From Xanthostigma xanthostigma (Eukaryota > Arthropoda > Insecta > Raphidioptera > Raphidiidae): a stretch of DNA of 64,000 bases. Positions 51,296-63,181 of this stretch are shown here, one piece after another (positions within the stretch are counted from its first letter, which is position 1; each line of letters begins with the position of its first letter). The translations under genes and the position numbers were made by a program. The stretch spans positions 62,001 to 126,000 of the forward strand of contig OY754475.1 in assembly GCA_963575645.1 (NCBI GenBank). Reading direction: 5' to 3'. The notes under the pieces are model-generated. The model saw only the letters and a program-made list of their open reading frames with translations. It did not search any database and was not told the DNA's origin.

Positions 51296-51410
51296 AGGCG
51301 GAACTTTACACTTTTTCGTGCGTGCAGCTGGTGTTTCACGCTCAGGCGGAACGTTACACTTTTCGGAACGTTACACTTTTTCGTGCATGCAGCCGGTGTT
51401 TCATCAATTT
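51296..51410 (+). repeat. Local tandem duplication
   Basis: Two units beginning caggcggaac and running through ttacactttttcgtgc to ggtgtttca are arranged head to tail. The second holds an extra ggaacgttacactttt. The units differ by point changes, so it is an older local duplication. Confidence 0.6.
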
Positions 51411-53274
51411 ATATAAGACGTTATCACAGTTATAACACAATTCTAACTAACGTACAGCAGATAAAAAAGTATTGTTTAAAACAAATTATTTGTTTAATGA
51501 GAGTCCATAAATCATCAAAATGTATACAAATTAATATTATACCTTTGGCCGGAGTCTGCAGTCATGAGAACCGTTGCTTGCGTGGTTTTTGTGTTAAAAT
51601 AATTGATTAAGACGCCTATATCTAATCATTAATTGCAGATGAATTTTTGTTTCGTCCAAATGAAAACAGCACACAAAAATCTCTGTACACATTTTTAAAT
51701 AATAAAAGAATCGAAAAGAAAAAAAAGAGCTGCCGATAAACATGAAATGACACCGCACATAGGTACAGAATATATTTTTTTTTCGCGATACGAAACTCAA
51801 AAAACACGCAGAATGTCTGCATCGAATGAAAGTTTGGAGTTTCTTGCACCCCATATGGCTGGATTGACAATTATTAAAACTAAACTGTCGAGCATCTATA
51901 ATCTGCAATCAATCAATCAAAACAAAAAATATTGAAAACTATAATACTTATATGTTTCCAAAAGGAAGAAGAAGTTCTATACGATCTTACAAATATGGTT
52001 AGGTATATTATAGATACTTAAAACTAAACGCTTTATCTACCATATTTATGAACGCTTTTGTACATTTATAGATTAATTTTGCTGTTAATAATTATTGTAT
52101 TGGGCTATAATTCAACAAACTGTATATAGGTATACTATCTTATAAATAATAAAGTTAGTATAATTAGCGAAATCCGTAATTGCGGTGTCAGTATCACTTG
52201 AATGAAGCCACCATATCTATGATACTGCAAAATGCAAACAGATGAATTACTACTTCTATTATTTAACTGTCAAACACTGCAGCACACTCTCTTCAAATAC
52301 AATAATGAATATTTATGGTGTACCTACAGCTATCTATAAACATTCTCTTTTATAAGTATACATATACAAGACAATAAACAAATTTCCCATTTTCCATTTT
52401 TTTTTTTCGTTAAAAAACCGGAGTGTAAGATTCTTGCAGCCTGGCGAAGCCACTTTGTTGTTCTTTATATAAGTGTAAAGACATTAAAACGCTGTGTTTT
52501 GTTAAATTTTAAAATAAAGTATTATACGAGGAAGCGACATTAGTATATTATGTTAAAACGAGCGACTTGACGTCAAATGTCTACAGATTATTTTTATATG
52601 AGATTATCACTGATTGAAAAACGATTTTATATATATGCTTTTCTCCACACCACAAAATGTTACAAAAAGTGTTTCTTTTCCGCGCAAAATCTAAAGTTAA
52701 CGGTTTTTAATAATAGCCGAGCGTGTGTGGTAAGCTGTATAGTACAGTAACTATCCAATTATCCTCTTCTAACACGTCTCTCATCGCACCGTTCTTATAT
52801 TGACCCATCTAACGATATGTACACAAACAAACAAACAAACATACTTCAACGGTGTCAAAACAAAACACATAATAATGACTGCAGGTGACGGGGTGAAGTA
52901 TGAGTAAAGGTGATGCCACACACGACGCTTACTCGACTTTTGTGAATCATCAGGGTACCTATATTTGATACTGTCGAAAAGTAGAACGTATCTATAAGGA
53001 AAATGTTTGTATAGATAGGCACGGGCATTGCAAAGAATGTGCTATTGTTGCACCCCCTCCCCCCTCCACCGGCTTAGAAATGTAGAGACGAAGAAGAGAA
53101 AAACAGAAAATTCTAAAGATGGAAAAAAGAAAATATATCGGAGTTAACAATAGGATTACCCATACAATTTAATGTGTCAATATAATAAAACAAAACTTGA
53201 GCATTAAAAGCTTTTTACATTTTGCACCCCCTTGTAATTAATCTTGCCGGCGCCCATGCATCTATAGACAGATA

Positions 53275-53315
53275 CTGTAGATTATAGACGCTCGACAATT
53301 AATATCGTTAATCAT
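53275..53315 (+). repeat. Short dispersed repeat, tgtagattatagacgctcg family, copy 3
   Basis: actgtagattatagacgctc followed by gacaattaatatcgttaatc, identical in its core to 8962-8985. Confidence 0.55.
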
Positions 53316-56300
53316 TTTATAACGGCAGAAATTTTTAATAATAGATATGTAGGTATTTTCTTTTTCAACTAAAATTCACAGGTGTAAATTTTTATGAAAT
53401 TCAATATAAACGTAAATAATTACGTTATGTTTTCGTCTATAGCGACCTGGAAGACAAAACGATAATTATTTTACAACACATAATTGTCCGTTTATTGTCT
53501 GAAAGACGAGGCGGCTTAAAATAAATAATTAATTGACGAAGACCGCGCGGCGCGGCGCAAGGCTTAAGCCGGGGAATGTCAACGATAAGGCAAGCGACGA
53601 ACCCGCATCAATGCAAAGTGCAAACACAGCGTGTGGTGTTTTTGATCGTGAATCGAAATCTTCAGGGCAACTTTTTATAATTTTAACACCCCGAAATGAC
53701 TTGACGAGTTTTGTAATTGTAAAAAGAAATAATTTTAGTAAAAAATGCAGTAACTTCCTGCGTGAATATATATTTAATGTTCATTTATCTAAAATGCGTG
53801 CATGGTTTTGAAAAATAATAAAATAAATATTTCATTCAGTTGATAATATCAGCTATGATTACGAGGCAAAAGCGTTCATGTAAAACATTTTTAAAAGCAT
53901 AAATAGTAAGTTTATCCAAAATTCGACACATAGGTACATAATATAGAACTGATTCGCCGTTTGGCAGTTTGATATTTAATCCAACGGAACGGGGCGTGAC
54001 CCGTTGGTAATAATAAATATTTAAAAACAGCAGGTACACATTTAAACAATCTCGGATGTCTTGAGCGAAGAAACGAGTTTTCGATTTTATAAATAATAAT
54101 AATAATAATATAGTGGATTACATGTGTTATAACATTACACATATAATATGTATATATAAAAATATATACCTACATCATCAAAGTACGCGGTAGGTACTCG
54201 AAGTGACCCAACAACTGACATTAAAGAAATATATCGATACTGCGGTAATTTAAGTAGGCAATACAACTAATAAGTACTTGTGTTATAAAACACGCGCGTT
54301 AAAAGGTGGCCCGCGTATATGATCTAAATATTGATTTTTAAGGTTAAATTTGTACATCGGTGGCACTCGAGGTGTTTAGTCTTCGATTCGACAATAATAA
54401 TAATAGCAGCGCGGTCTATGGCTTCGAACGGATTTGCAGATTAAAGATACAGACACATTATGCTGCCGCAATTTTTTTTTTAAATAGCCGTATTTACCTG
54501 GCATAGCTCTCTGTTACTGTTATATGATAGCATTTGTCAAATCACTAGATTAGGTAACGGAAAAACTAGAATTAAAAGTTCGACAAAAAAATATCAACCC
54601 ACAATAATTAAATAGGTACACGGTTCAATTAATGTTACAAGTGTATCGGACACTTGTCGGGATTATTACTGAAATCACTGAAATGGGTGCGTCATCTTTA
54701 GGTATAGATATACCTACATAATATTAACTATAACGTACCATTGTACACAGTGTTCCGAAACATGGAAATTATATACAGCTAATCAACTCAAACATTTCAC
54801 GTGAGCGATTATACATTTTCTGATTGTCTTAGGACACGCTCCGAAATCTATATAGGTACTCGGTTTAGCACGATGCAAACAACAGTCATAAGTTCGGCAC
54901 TCTATTTTTGTATGGTTTCTAAAAAGTACCGATTCAGTATTTATATACGGTTCTGATTTTAAAAAATCCATGGAAGTTAACTAAAATGAAACATTTCGGA
55001 CCACCGTGCGTATATAGTGCCGTATTGGTGAAATAACCAAAGTATATATATGGGTGCGTAGAATTAACATACAAAAGATATTAAAATAAAAAAAAATCAA
55101 GTAACATTTAAAGGTCCTCCTTGCAGCCAACGCGCATTCTTAAATATATATACTCCACATATACAGGTATCTATATCGGGTGTTTGGCAAACACTGTGCA
55201 TCTGAGAAACGCGGGCTGTCGCGGATCATCTTAGAACAGTGGATCGTTTTTTTTCTTTTTTTTTTTTTTGAAGTCACTGGTTCTGAGACAATCGGCTGCG
55301 ATTTAACTAAACTAAAAAATCTTTTTCTATAGCCACTTCTCGAAGCCTGCAGTTGGGAATCGATGTCGAAACGGGACACTGTATATAATATACTATATAT
55401 ATTCGTTTTCGATACATTAGCACACTTCTGGATCGTTAATCCACTTATAAATCTATTACTTAAATTTATAGACATATTGGTTTCGGTACAAAAGAATTTA
55501 TGTAACTGCACCGTTTTTGTTGATCTTTATCGATCAGGTTTACCGCTTCACAAAATATATAATAGCCTGTCGTGTGCGCTGGAGGTGCGTGCAGCGCCAA
55601 CAATCGAGCCACCACCGACACAAATAGTTTGACAAATATCATGGCCATACACTAATTTATTAATAGGTATATTATAATTGCCCAAACAAATTACATATCG
55701 CGCAGTTCATATACGTAACCCAGAAACAGAACACGGCGTTAGAAAAAAAAATGAACAACGCTGTGACAATTGATATAGAGTTAACCTTGTCATTTATTAA
55801 GTGTATAAGTAGATACTTATTTGCATTGTTTTGTAAGTTGTGACACGACTTTGCTGAAAAAACAACCGCAGTGAGGACTTTATCATTGATCGAAGTATAA
55901 GCTTTGAGGCGCTTGAATGAGTGTGCAAACTTTCATAGAATTGAAGACTTATCAGACTTGAGGCATTGCAAAAACCCTCTGCAAGAAATAATGAACTTTG
56001 CCTTTTCTGGAGTTGAATCATATAATTTGACAAATAGCTACATGGACAACCTTGTTCAGGTTTCCTATATAACCTGCCGATTAAAACAAATTACTATCGT
56101 TTGAAAAACAAAACACGGTGCAATGTGCAATCGAACAAAAGTTAAAAAAAAATTAACAAGCATTACTTATAGCTTGTGCAACCATGATATTCTTATAATA
56201 AGCAAATCTAGTTCGACGCTTATTTGTTTTTTTATTTGTACAGGCGTTGAAACAAAAGAAAAAAATAAAACAAACGACTAAGTATACAATATTTGTGCAA

Positions 56301-57750
56301 TTTAGAACAAAATGTTCATATTCCTATCGCCAATTGTTTTGTTATTTATTACTGAAACAAATTACAATCGTTAAAAATAAAATGTTTATGCAAGTAACTT
56401 TAATGGAAAGTAAATCTAATTTCGTATAATATGTATCCTGAAGATTATTATTTATTGTTATCCAACAATTATTACAAAATGAGGAATAACATTGAACTTA
56501 TAACTATCAATTACCGGTCACGCGGCATTTTGAAAATAAATATTATCCGAAAAAAATACAGTAAGCATTGAAACAAAACTTCAAAGGTTAAACTTGCGAT
56601 ATTATATTCATAAAAAAGACAATCATTTAAACGAATAAAAAATGATGGTATACGTTATAAAAAAGTAGGTAATAATTATTATTGTTGTTCGCTTGAAATA
56701 ACAGTTAAAATAATTGACTGTTTTAAATGACGCAATTAATTGTTGCGACTTCTTAATTATAGAAAATGATGAGGCCACGTTCCTAAACTTTTCTGTCAAG
56801 TAATTAATTCATCAAACTATCGATTTTTTTACAGAAAAAAGAAAAAAATAGTCCAAAACCCATTTCAGACGACTCTTCAATTTAATTTGATGCGCTACGT
56901 CGCATCAAGGTCGAAAATAATGACAACATAATATAGTATATAGTATTTTTTAAAAACCGTTATTTTTTATATTTTATGGTGTTTAATTATGTTGTTGGCA
57001 AAAGAGTAAAAAATCAACGCCCATAAACAATCGATTTACGGATATCGGCATCTGTCACAAAAAAAAAGGAACTGTTTGTCGTCCCGCTGCAGTGATCGAT
57101 TAAAATCGTTTTGATTGAATAACAATAAATATATATACAGTGTTCAACGGACGCCAATGTCGGACGTCAAAATATCCATTAATTAATGGATTCGCATGCA
57201 GCGATGCGATAATTATTGCGGTCGCAATTAAGTCACAATTAAATACACGTATATTTATATATATATAGGCGCTATGCATCTCTCGCGACTGTTTTGTTTT
57301 GTACACAGAGAACATAAAAAAAAACAAGATCACCTTGATTCGCGTGCCGCAGTTGACCAGATGTGTTTTACATTCGGGATCGAGCTTTGTGCTATTTTGT
57401 TTCGTCTTTTAAATAACTGCACAATATTCTCCTATATTATGTCTATTGGGATTACATTTTACGTCATGCTGTTAGTATTAGTTTATATGAAAAATGGCGG
57501 AAGCGACATTACATTTATGTAGTTCAAATATAATTAAAATTTTTTGGTAGACATTGCAGCCGAACTGCAGAGTAGCAAAATGTTATAGGTCAGTGAATCG
57601 CTAAATCGTCTTTCTCATATTTGAAAAGAACAAAAACATTATGAAGACTTTATAGCATACTTTTTCTTTAGCGCCAGAAAAATGCCACTGTAGTAGGTAT
57701 ATATAGTTTTGTTTTTTTTTTTTTAATTCGTCGTGGTTTTGTTTCAGAGA

Positions 57751-60348
57751 ATGGAGAACGTGTTACGCGACGCCGGCGTGCGCGTGTTCGCGGCCGAATG
57801 CGAGACCGACGTCGTTTTGTGCTGCCACGGCGACGCCAGACGTCTCCGGGCACACAGGGTGATGCTTTCGGCTGCCAGTCCATTACTACACGTAAGCTAA
57901 ATTATTATCCACTATATATGAACGATATTAAAATTCAAGGGTGTATAAATATTCTTGGATTGAAATATATTAAAATTGCGTTTTTCTAACAGAGCGTTTG
58001 TTTTCAGAAACTCTTACTAGATCAAGTAGCGTCAAATGAAAAATCAACGCTGATATTTTCCGACATCAAATACGAAATTTTGAGCAGTGTAATTGAATAC
58101 ATTTACAGCGGTAGCGTAAATCTACCTTTAGTTTTATTAGCTTCATTTTTCGAAACGTGCAACGCTCTTAAAATAAAAATCAGTGCCAACTTCGAACAAA
58201 TCAACAATTCCGCGACTTCGCTAATACCGGAGGACGTCAAAGAACGCATCGAGCTGGCCGTCAACAATTACTCAAAACAACTGAAGTACGAAAACAAATA
58301 CGAAACGAACATTGAAAACAAATACGAATCGAATAAAATTGAGCATCGCTATGATAGTTTACAGTGTAGTGAAGTTAATAATTTGTCGGTGTTAAATCGC
58401 GACAGTGACGACTTGATAAAAACAAAATCTCCGAAATCGATTCAAGAACAAATGCAGACACTTCCGCTGCAAAGCGAATATCTGCACGGCGATAATATTA
58501 TAGCGGCAACGAATTTAACAAAACGCGACGACCGTTACGGTTTCTTTAGTAATTCCGTGAAAGAAAAGCAAACAAATAACTATAACTGCAACGGTTATCA
58601 TTTTTCTATAAGGACGGACAATTTTGTACAGTTGAACAGACAGACTAATAATTTCGAAAACTGCAAACGCATACCGGACTTGGTGCCGTTGAAAAGAAGT
58701 GAAAGCAGCGTAAAAAAGTGCCAATTTAATAAAGTGCCCCCTAGTCCGTGGACACCGAGATGTCTACCGTTAGAATCGAATCCTAGAATACTGCACAGGC
58801 GCAACGCGAACCCAAGGCTCGCGTTGGAATTCGAAAAAGTAAGTCAAAACAATTAGTATTTACTCTATAATAATAATCTAACTGTTAAAAAACATGCACG
58901 CAGAGAGACGAAACGTGAAATATAAAAAAAAAGAGAAACAAGTGAAGATAGGTGCGCGCGAGATGGTCAGTTGTTATGAGTCCAAGGCACGCTGTGAGAT
59001 GAGATCGATTGTGTAACGTCTGTGTGAATCAGTAAAGGAATGGGACTACATTCACAATTTATAACTATAATAAACATATATTGAAATACCTATGCATGTA
59101 GTACGCCGTGTCTTGTATAGGGTAAAGACACCGCTTGTCTAACGCTCACCGTTAAAGAGAAGAAGATCGCAGATTGCCAATTCGACCGGTGCGTTTATAA
59201 TTTTATTTATTATGAATCTAGATCGACGACACTCGATTGGTGCGAAGAGAAAGGGAAAACGTTATTTTGAAAATGAGTTACGGCTCGTTTGAAAATTAAT
59301 ATTTTCCATTTTCCTTTTGCACCGAACGACACGACTATATGCCATCGGTAAAATATAAAAAGAGACATTTAATTATTAAGCATTTGTCGCGGAAATAATC
59401 TGTCGTCTATACTGGGTGGATGGTCAGGATTGGGTGCCTTTACCCTTTAGAAGAATATCTGCAACATGTAGACATGTATACAGTATTTTTCAACTCAACT
59501 ATACAATATCTATTTTGTTTTAAAATAGAACTGTTTTGAACTAAACATTGTTCGTTATTGTTTTTTCAGCCATTCGTTGAAAATCGGCCAATCAGCAGAG
59601 CTGAAAGTTTCGAAAGTTATTGCAGTAACGATAGTAATAATAATAATAATTGCATATCAGAAACAAATCAGAAAATCGGCTACGGCGCGCCATTACTCGG
59701 CGATAAAATTGTTTCGACCCACGAAAACGGGGAATTCAATTCAATTAAACCGAAATCGCACATACATAAAGCTTCCGCGGTTGAAATTGGTGAAATCGTT
59801 AAACCGGTCACGGAAGAAAACCGCGTTGAAATCGCTGAAAAAACAAACGATGCATTTTTTCAAAAAGAAAACGACTTCCCAACTAACGGCGCGATCACGA
59901 AACATTCGACAGAAATTTCAAAGCTGAGGAAATTCAAATTCAAAACTTTTTACCGCGAAAAAAACAAAAAAGAAAACGGCCACTGCGACGAAATAATACC
60001 GAAAGTGCGCAGATTGACTGCAGACGACAATGAAAATGTAAATAAATCAGCAGAGCCTGTAGAAGGCAACGCAATTCCAAATGAACCGAATTTCGTTGAG
60101 CTCCAACCGGCCGGACAAGATGTCGGCTGTGACAGTAATCAGTCATCGACTGCATTTCCGGACGAAGAATCGAAACAATGCAACAGCAATAACAAGTGCG
60201 GTTCGTTTGTGTGCGGCACGTGTTCGGCGAAATTCGAAGAAAAGCAACTGTTAAAGGAGCATGCGCAGTGTCACGTCGGAGAGAAGCCGTATTTCTGCGA
60301 CGAGTGCGGAAAAACGTTCAGTCAACTTCGAAACTTTAAATATCACAG
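57751..60348 (+). CDS. BTB/POZ-C2H2 zinc-finger protein (3' end unresolved)
   Basis: Probable transcriptional regulator. Exons 57751-57891, 58008-58838 and 59570-60348 (phase 0 joins) give 583 residues so far. The first exon is preceded by an acceptor (tttcag at 57747), so a 5' non-coding exon lies upstream. BTB covers about residues 18-115. TDVVLCCHGDARRLRAHRVM and LSAASPLLH are followed after the intron by KLLLDQ and ILSSVIEYIYSGSVNL. A long Asn/Lys/Glu-rich linker follows. Two fingers lie at the end: FVCGTCSAKFEEKQLLKEH, with the second His in QCH, and YFCDECGKTFSQLRNFKYH. The last exon ends at CACAG|gtacgt, so the second finger lacks its fourth ligand. A possible terminal exon after gctgcag at 60770 would add only RLLI and a stop; reading through the donor gives 42 unlike residues. 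Confidence 0.88.
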
Positions 60349-61209
60349 GTACGTGGGATTCATTTTTCTTACCTATATTGCCAAGATTATTCGAACCTCA
60401 GAAATTATAGAAACTCGGAAGGGTTTGCGTGATGAAAGTAAAACTTCTTTGGGCACACTTTTTTTTTAAACGGGTCGATGTGTAAAGTAGTGTAGCGTTC
60501 CGACTCAGCTTATAGAGTATATTATATGTTAATCTAGAATCTTTATTTTATTACAATATGCCCTGCGGCGACCCATTGCGAAATTGACACGATCTTCACT
60601 CAATCACATTGCACGCGTTTTATATATTATAATTTTATTTTTTTACGTTTATGGCAACTGGTTTGATACGGCTGGTTTAGTAGGACAGCATCTTCTATTA
60701 AAATTTTTTTTTATTTTAAATTTAACTCATATACTACCAGAACTGTTATCTAAATTATGTTTTCGCTGCAGGCTTCTAATTTGACATTTAAAATTTCCAG
60801 TACGGAACGCTCTCATATTAGGTACCTATTTGAGGAATATATATATTTATCGAGTGGTAGGTACGTCGGCAATGTCCCGACATTTATGTTTCTTTGTATT
60901 TTAACAAATAAAATCAAAACGTTTTGTAAAAATTATATTATTAGGCATTTTTATGTATAATATATATATTATAAACAGTTTTACAATACAAAAAATAACG
61001 CAATGTCGATTATTATTATCATCGAAATCATTCAAGTAAATGGCAAAAACAGTATTGTGAATTATTTTTCCGCTTAAAAAAACAGTCTATTTTGAGCAGA
61101 ATGACTAAATTTATGAACGTTAAAAAAGATGCAAAATGTCTTTAACGCGACGTCTTCAAATGTTACGTAAAAAAGCTCGGTTAAAAAAAATAAATTAGAA
61201 ACACAAATA
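60349..61209. other. Interval between convergent BTB and ZAD-2 genes
   Basis: It contains the donor-side intron of the BTB gene, a candidate terminal exon starting at 60771, an AATAAA near 60908 on the plus strand, and the 3' flank of the minus-strand ZAD gene. No second-His-supplying C2H2 exon could be found for the BTB gene here. Confidence 0.4.
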
Positions 61210-62738
61210 CTAAGGTATCAGCACTTCCTGAGTGGCGTGGCTGCGCTTGTGCGAATTCAGCGACGTCGAATCGGCGTAACACTTGCTGCAAACATCGCAC
61301 CGGTACGGTTTCTCGCCCGTGTGTCGTCGTTTATGTTTTTTCAAATTACTCGACTGCGTAAAGCCTTTATTGCACACGTCACAATTGAACGGTTTCTCGC
61401 CGGTATGGCATCGTCTGTGGGCGATCAACGTGCTCGAATCGGCAAAACACTTGCCGCACTCTTTACACTGATACGGTTTCTCGTCGGTATGACGCCGTTT
61501 GTGTTTGACCAGACTGCTCGATTCGGCGAAACACTTGCTGCAAACGTCGCACTGATACGGTTTCTCGCCCGTATGCGTGCGTTTGTGGATTTTCAAATTG
61601 CTCAGCACACTGCAACACTTGCCGCAAATGTCGCACTGGTACGGTTTCTCTCCGGTATGGAAACGTTTATGTCTGACCAGTTCGATCTTTAATACGAAAC
61701 GCTTGTCGCAAATTTCACACTGAAAACGTTTTTCGTCCGAATGCCGTCTCTTGTGCTCGCTCAAGTGTCCCGACTGCGCAAAACACTTACTGCAAACTTC
61801 ACACTGATAGGGTTTCTCACTCGTATGACTGCGTTGATGAACTTTCAAACTGCAATTCTGCGTGAAACACTTGTTGCAAATGTCGCATTTGTATTGTTTT
61901 GTCGTTGCGGATTTGTTTTTTTGCAGACCGCGTTTTCGCTTGACACTCGCGTCGCTTTCCGTAATTTCCGGTTTGACACTGATTATATTTTCGATGTTGA
62001 AGTAACGTCCGGCCGTCGTTTCGTTCGGAAGGGCGTGTTCGTGCGGAGCGTCTGCAGCGTAGGGCGGCGGCACCGACGGCAGCGAATCGACTTCCAGTTT
62101 GATGTCGGGTTCGTTTATATCATCTTCTTCAAAATGACTGTCGGCGCCGTTGAAGACGGAGTTTTGTTCGTCTTTTATGTCGTCTTCGCAATATTGTTTG
62201 TCGGCGTGCGTCAACTTGCTCAAGTATTGTTGCATCGTTTTCTCCGACTCGAGCGCCAATAAACGAAACTGTCGAGTTCGTTCCAGTTCGATGAAACACG
62301 TTTCGCACATAAACGACGAAAGGCCATCTTGTTTTGATATCTGCAATACCAACAGAAATGGTTAGAATGTCAACACTTCATCAATATATCCGGAAATTCA
62401 ATCGAATTAGATAACCTACTTGACCTGTAGTGTGCACGGTTACACGGTATAATATTAAAATTGAATTTTATAAAAACCACCTGAAAATTTTCATCCAGAA
62501 ATGAAAACTCACCGCTTCATTCCTTGCGCAGGTATTAATTTACGGCTGAACAATTGATTAAAAAAGAAAACAGTTTTTTTCTACTTACGTGAACGGAAGC
62601 GCACGCAGTAAGTACGTCGGCAATTTGACATCCCCAAACTGACGATTTTGCGAATATATCGACGAATTTATTGTTCCAATCTAAACACACCCTGCACATT
62701 TTTCTCAATCCTTCGCCTGGTATTTGTATTTTCTCCAT
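61210..62738 (-). CDS. ZAD-C2H2 zinc-finger protein 2 (eight fingers)
   Basis: Minus-strand exons 62738-62589 and 62340-61210 (donor GTAAG, acceptor attgcag, phase 0) encode 426 residues. The ZAD domain has CRVC in exon 1 and CETC in exon 2, with the intron at the same place as in the ZAD gene at 39213-40624. The two are alike through ADVLTACASVH and ESEKTMQQYL, so they are paralogs or close relatives. After an acidic linker (about 95-195) come eight C2H2 fingers beginning YKCDIC, YQCEVC, FQCEIC, YQCDIC, YQCDVC, YQCKEC, FNCDVC and YRCDVC, joined by HTGEKPY-type linkers, which indicates sequence-specific DNA binding. I chose MEKIQI as the start because it places CRVC 14 residues in. An upstream in-frame Met at 62867 would add about 43 unlike residues. 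It converges with the BTB gene. Confidence 0.93.
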
Positions 62739-63181
62739 TTTACGAAAAAAATCCGTCGAATTATGTAGAGCATTATACATTGACGAACGTTTGCTTACGC
62801 CATTATACCCGGAATGCAATAAATTATTATACGCAACACCGCGATAACAGAAACCGTTCCGCGACAAAAAGAAAGAAAAACATTAACGAAATTACACATC
62901 GAAAAGCTACAACTATTTTCTTAGATTTAAATAAACAACAATACAAGATTAATATTTTATTTACATTCAAAACAGCGCATGACTAAATTTAATGTATTTA
63001 CATTTTTTAACTTGACAAACTATAAGAAACAAATTATCCGTATTTAAGTACAAAAATGCGTAACGTGGTCGCTGACAGCTGAGAAAAGTTCTGCCGTTTT
63101 AGGTTTTCCACCGGGATGCATATTTTATATGTGTACGCGTTTATCAGTCACTTAACAAATAATACAAAGTCTGCGCGCGTT
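62739..63181. other. Interval between ZAD-2 and the next C2H2 gene
   Basis: It should hold the ZAD-2 promoter and 5' UTR and the 3' UTR of the minus-strand C2H2 gene to the right. tttatt at about 62957-62962 reads AATAAA on the minus strand and could be that gene's poly(A) signal. No further gene is seen. Confidence 0.4.

Larger units (their letters stand above)
40969..57747. other. 17 kb region without a recognisable gene
   Basis: No ORF here shows a known domain or a convincing exon series. It contains the inverted element at 45921-46113, a TA microsatellite (46157-46210), three tRNA-like or dispersed-repeat remnants (46398-46465, 48462-48600 and 53275-53315), a cgacttcgctcg repeat (49136-49177), a local tandem duplication (51296-51410), GA and AAT microsatellites, and GC-rich scraps near 45080 and 53045. 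The right end should contain the 5' non-coding exon and promoter of the BTB gene, since its first coding exon begins with a splice acceptor at 57747. Confidence 0.55.

Noticed and set aside
61237..62262. Long plus-strand open frames opposite the eight-finger ZAD gene
   Set aside because: They are antisense shadows. The minus strand has intact C2H2 repeats with matching splice sites, and the plus-strand translation has no domain.
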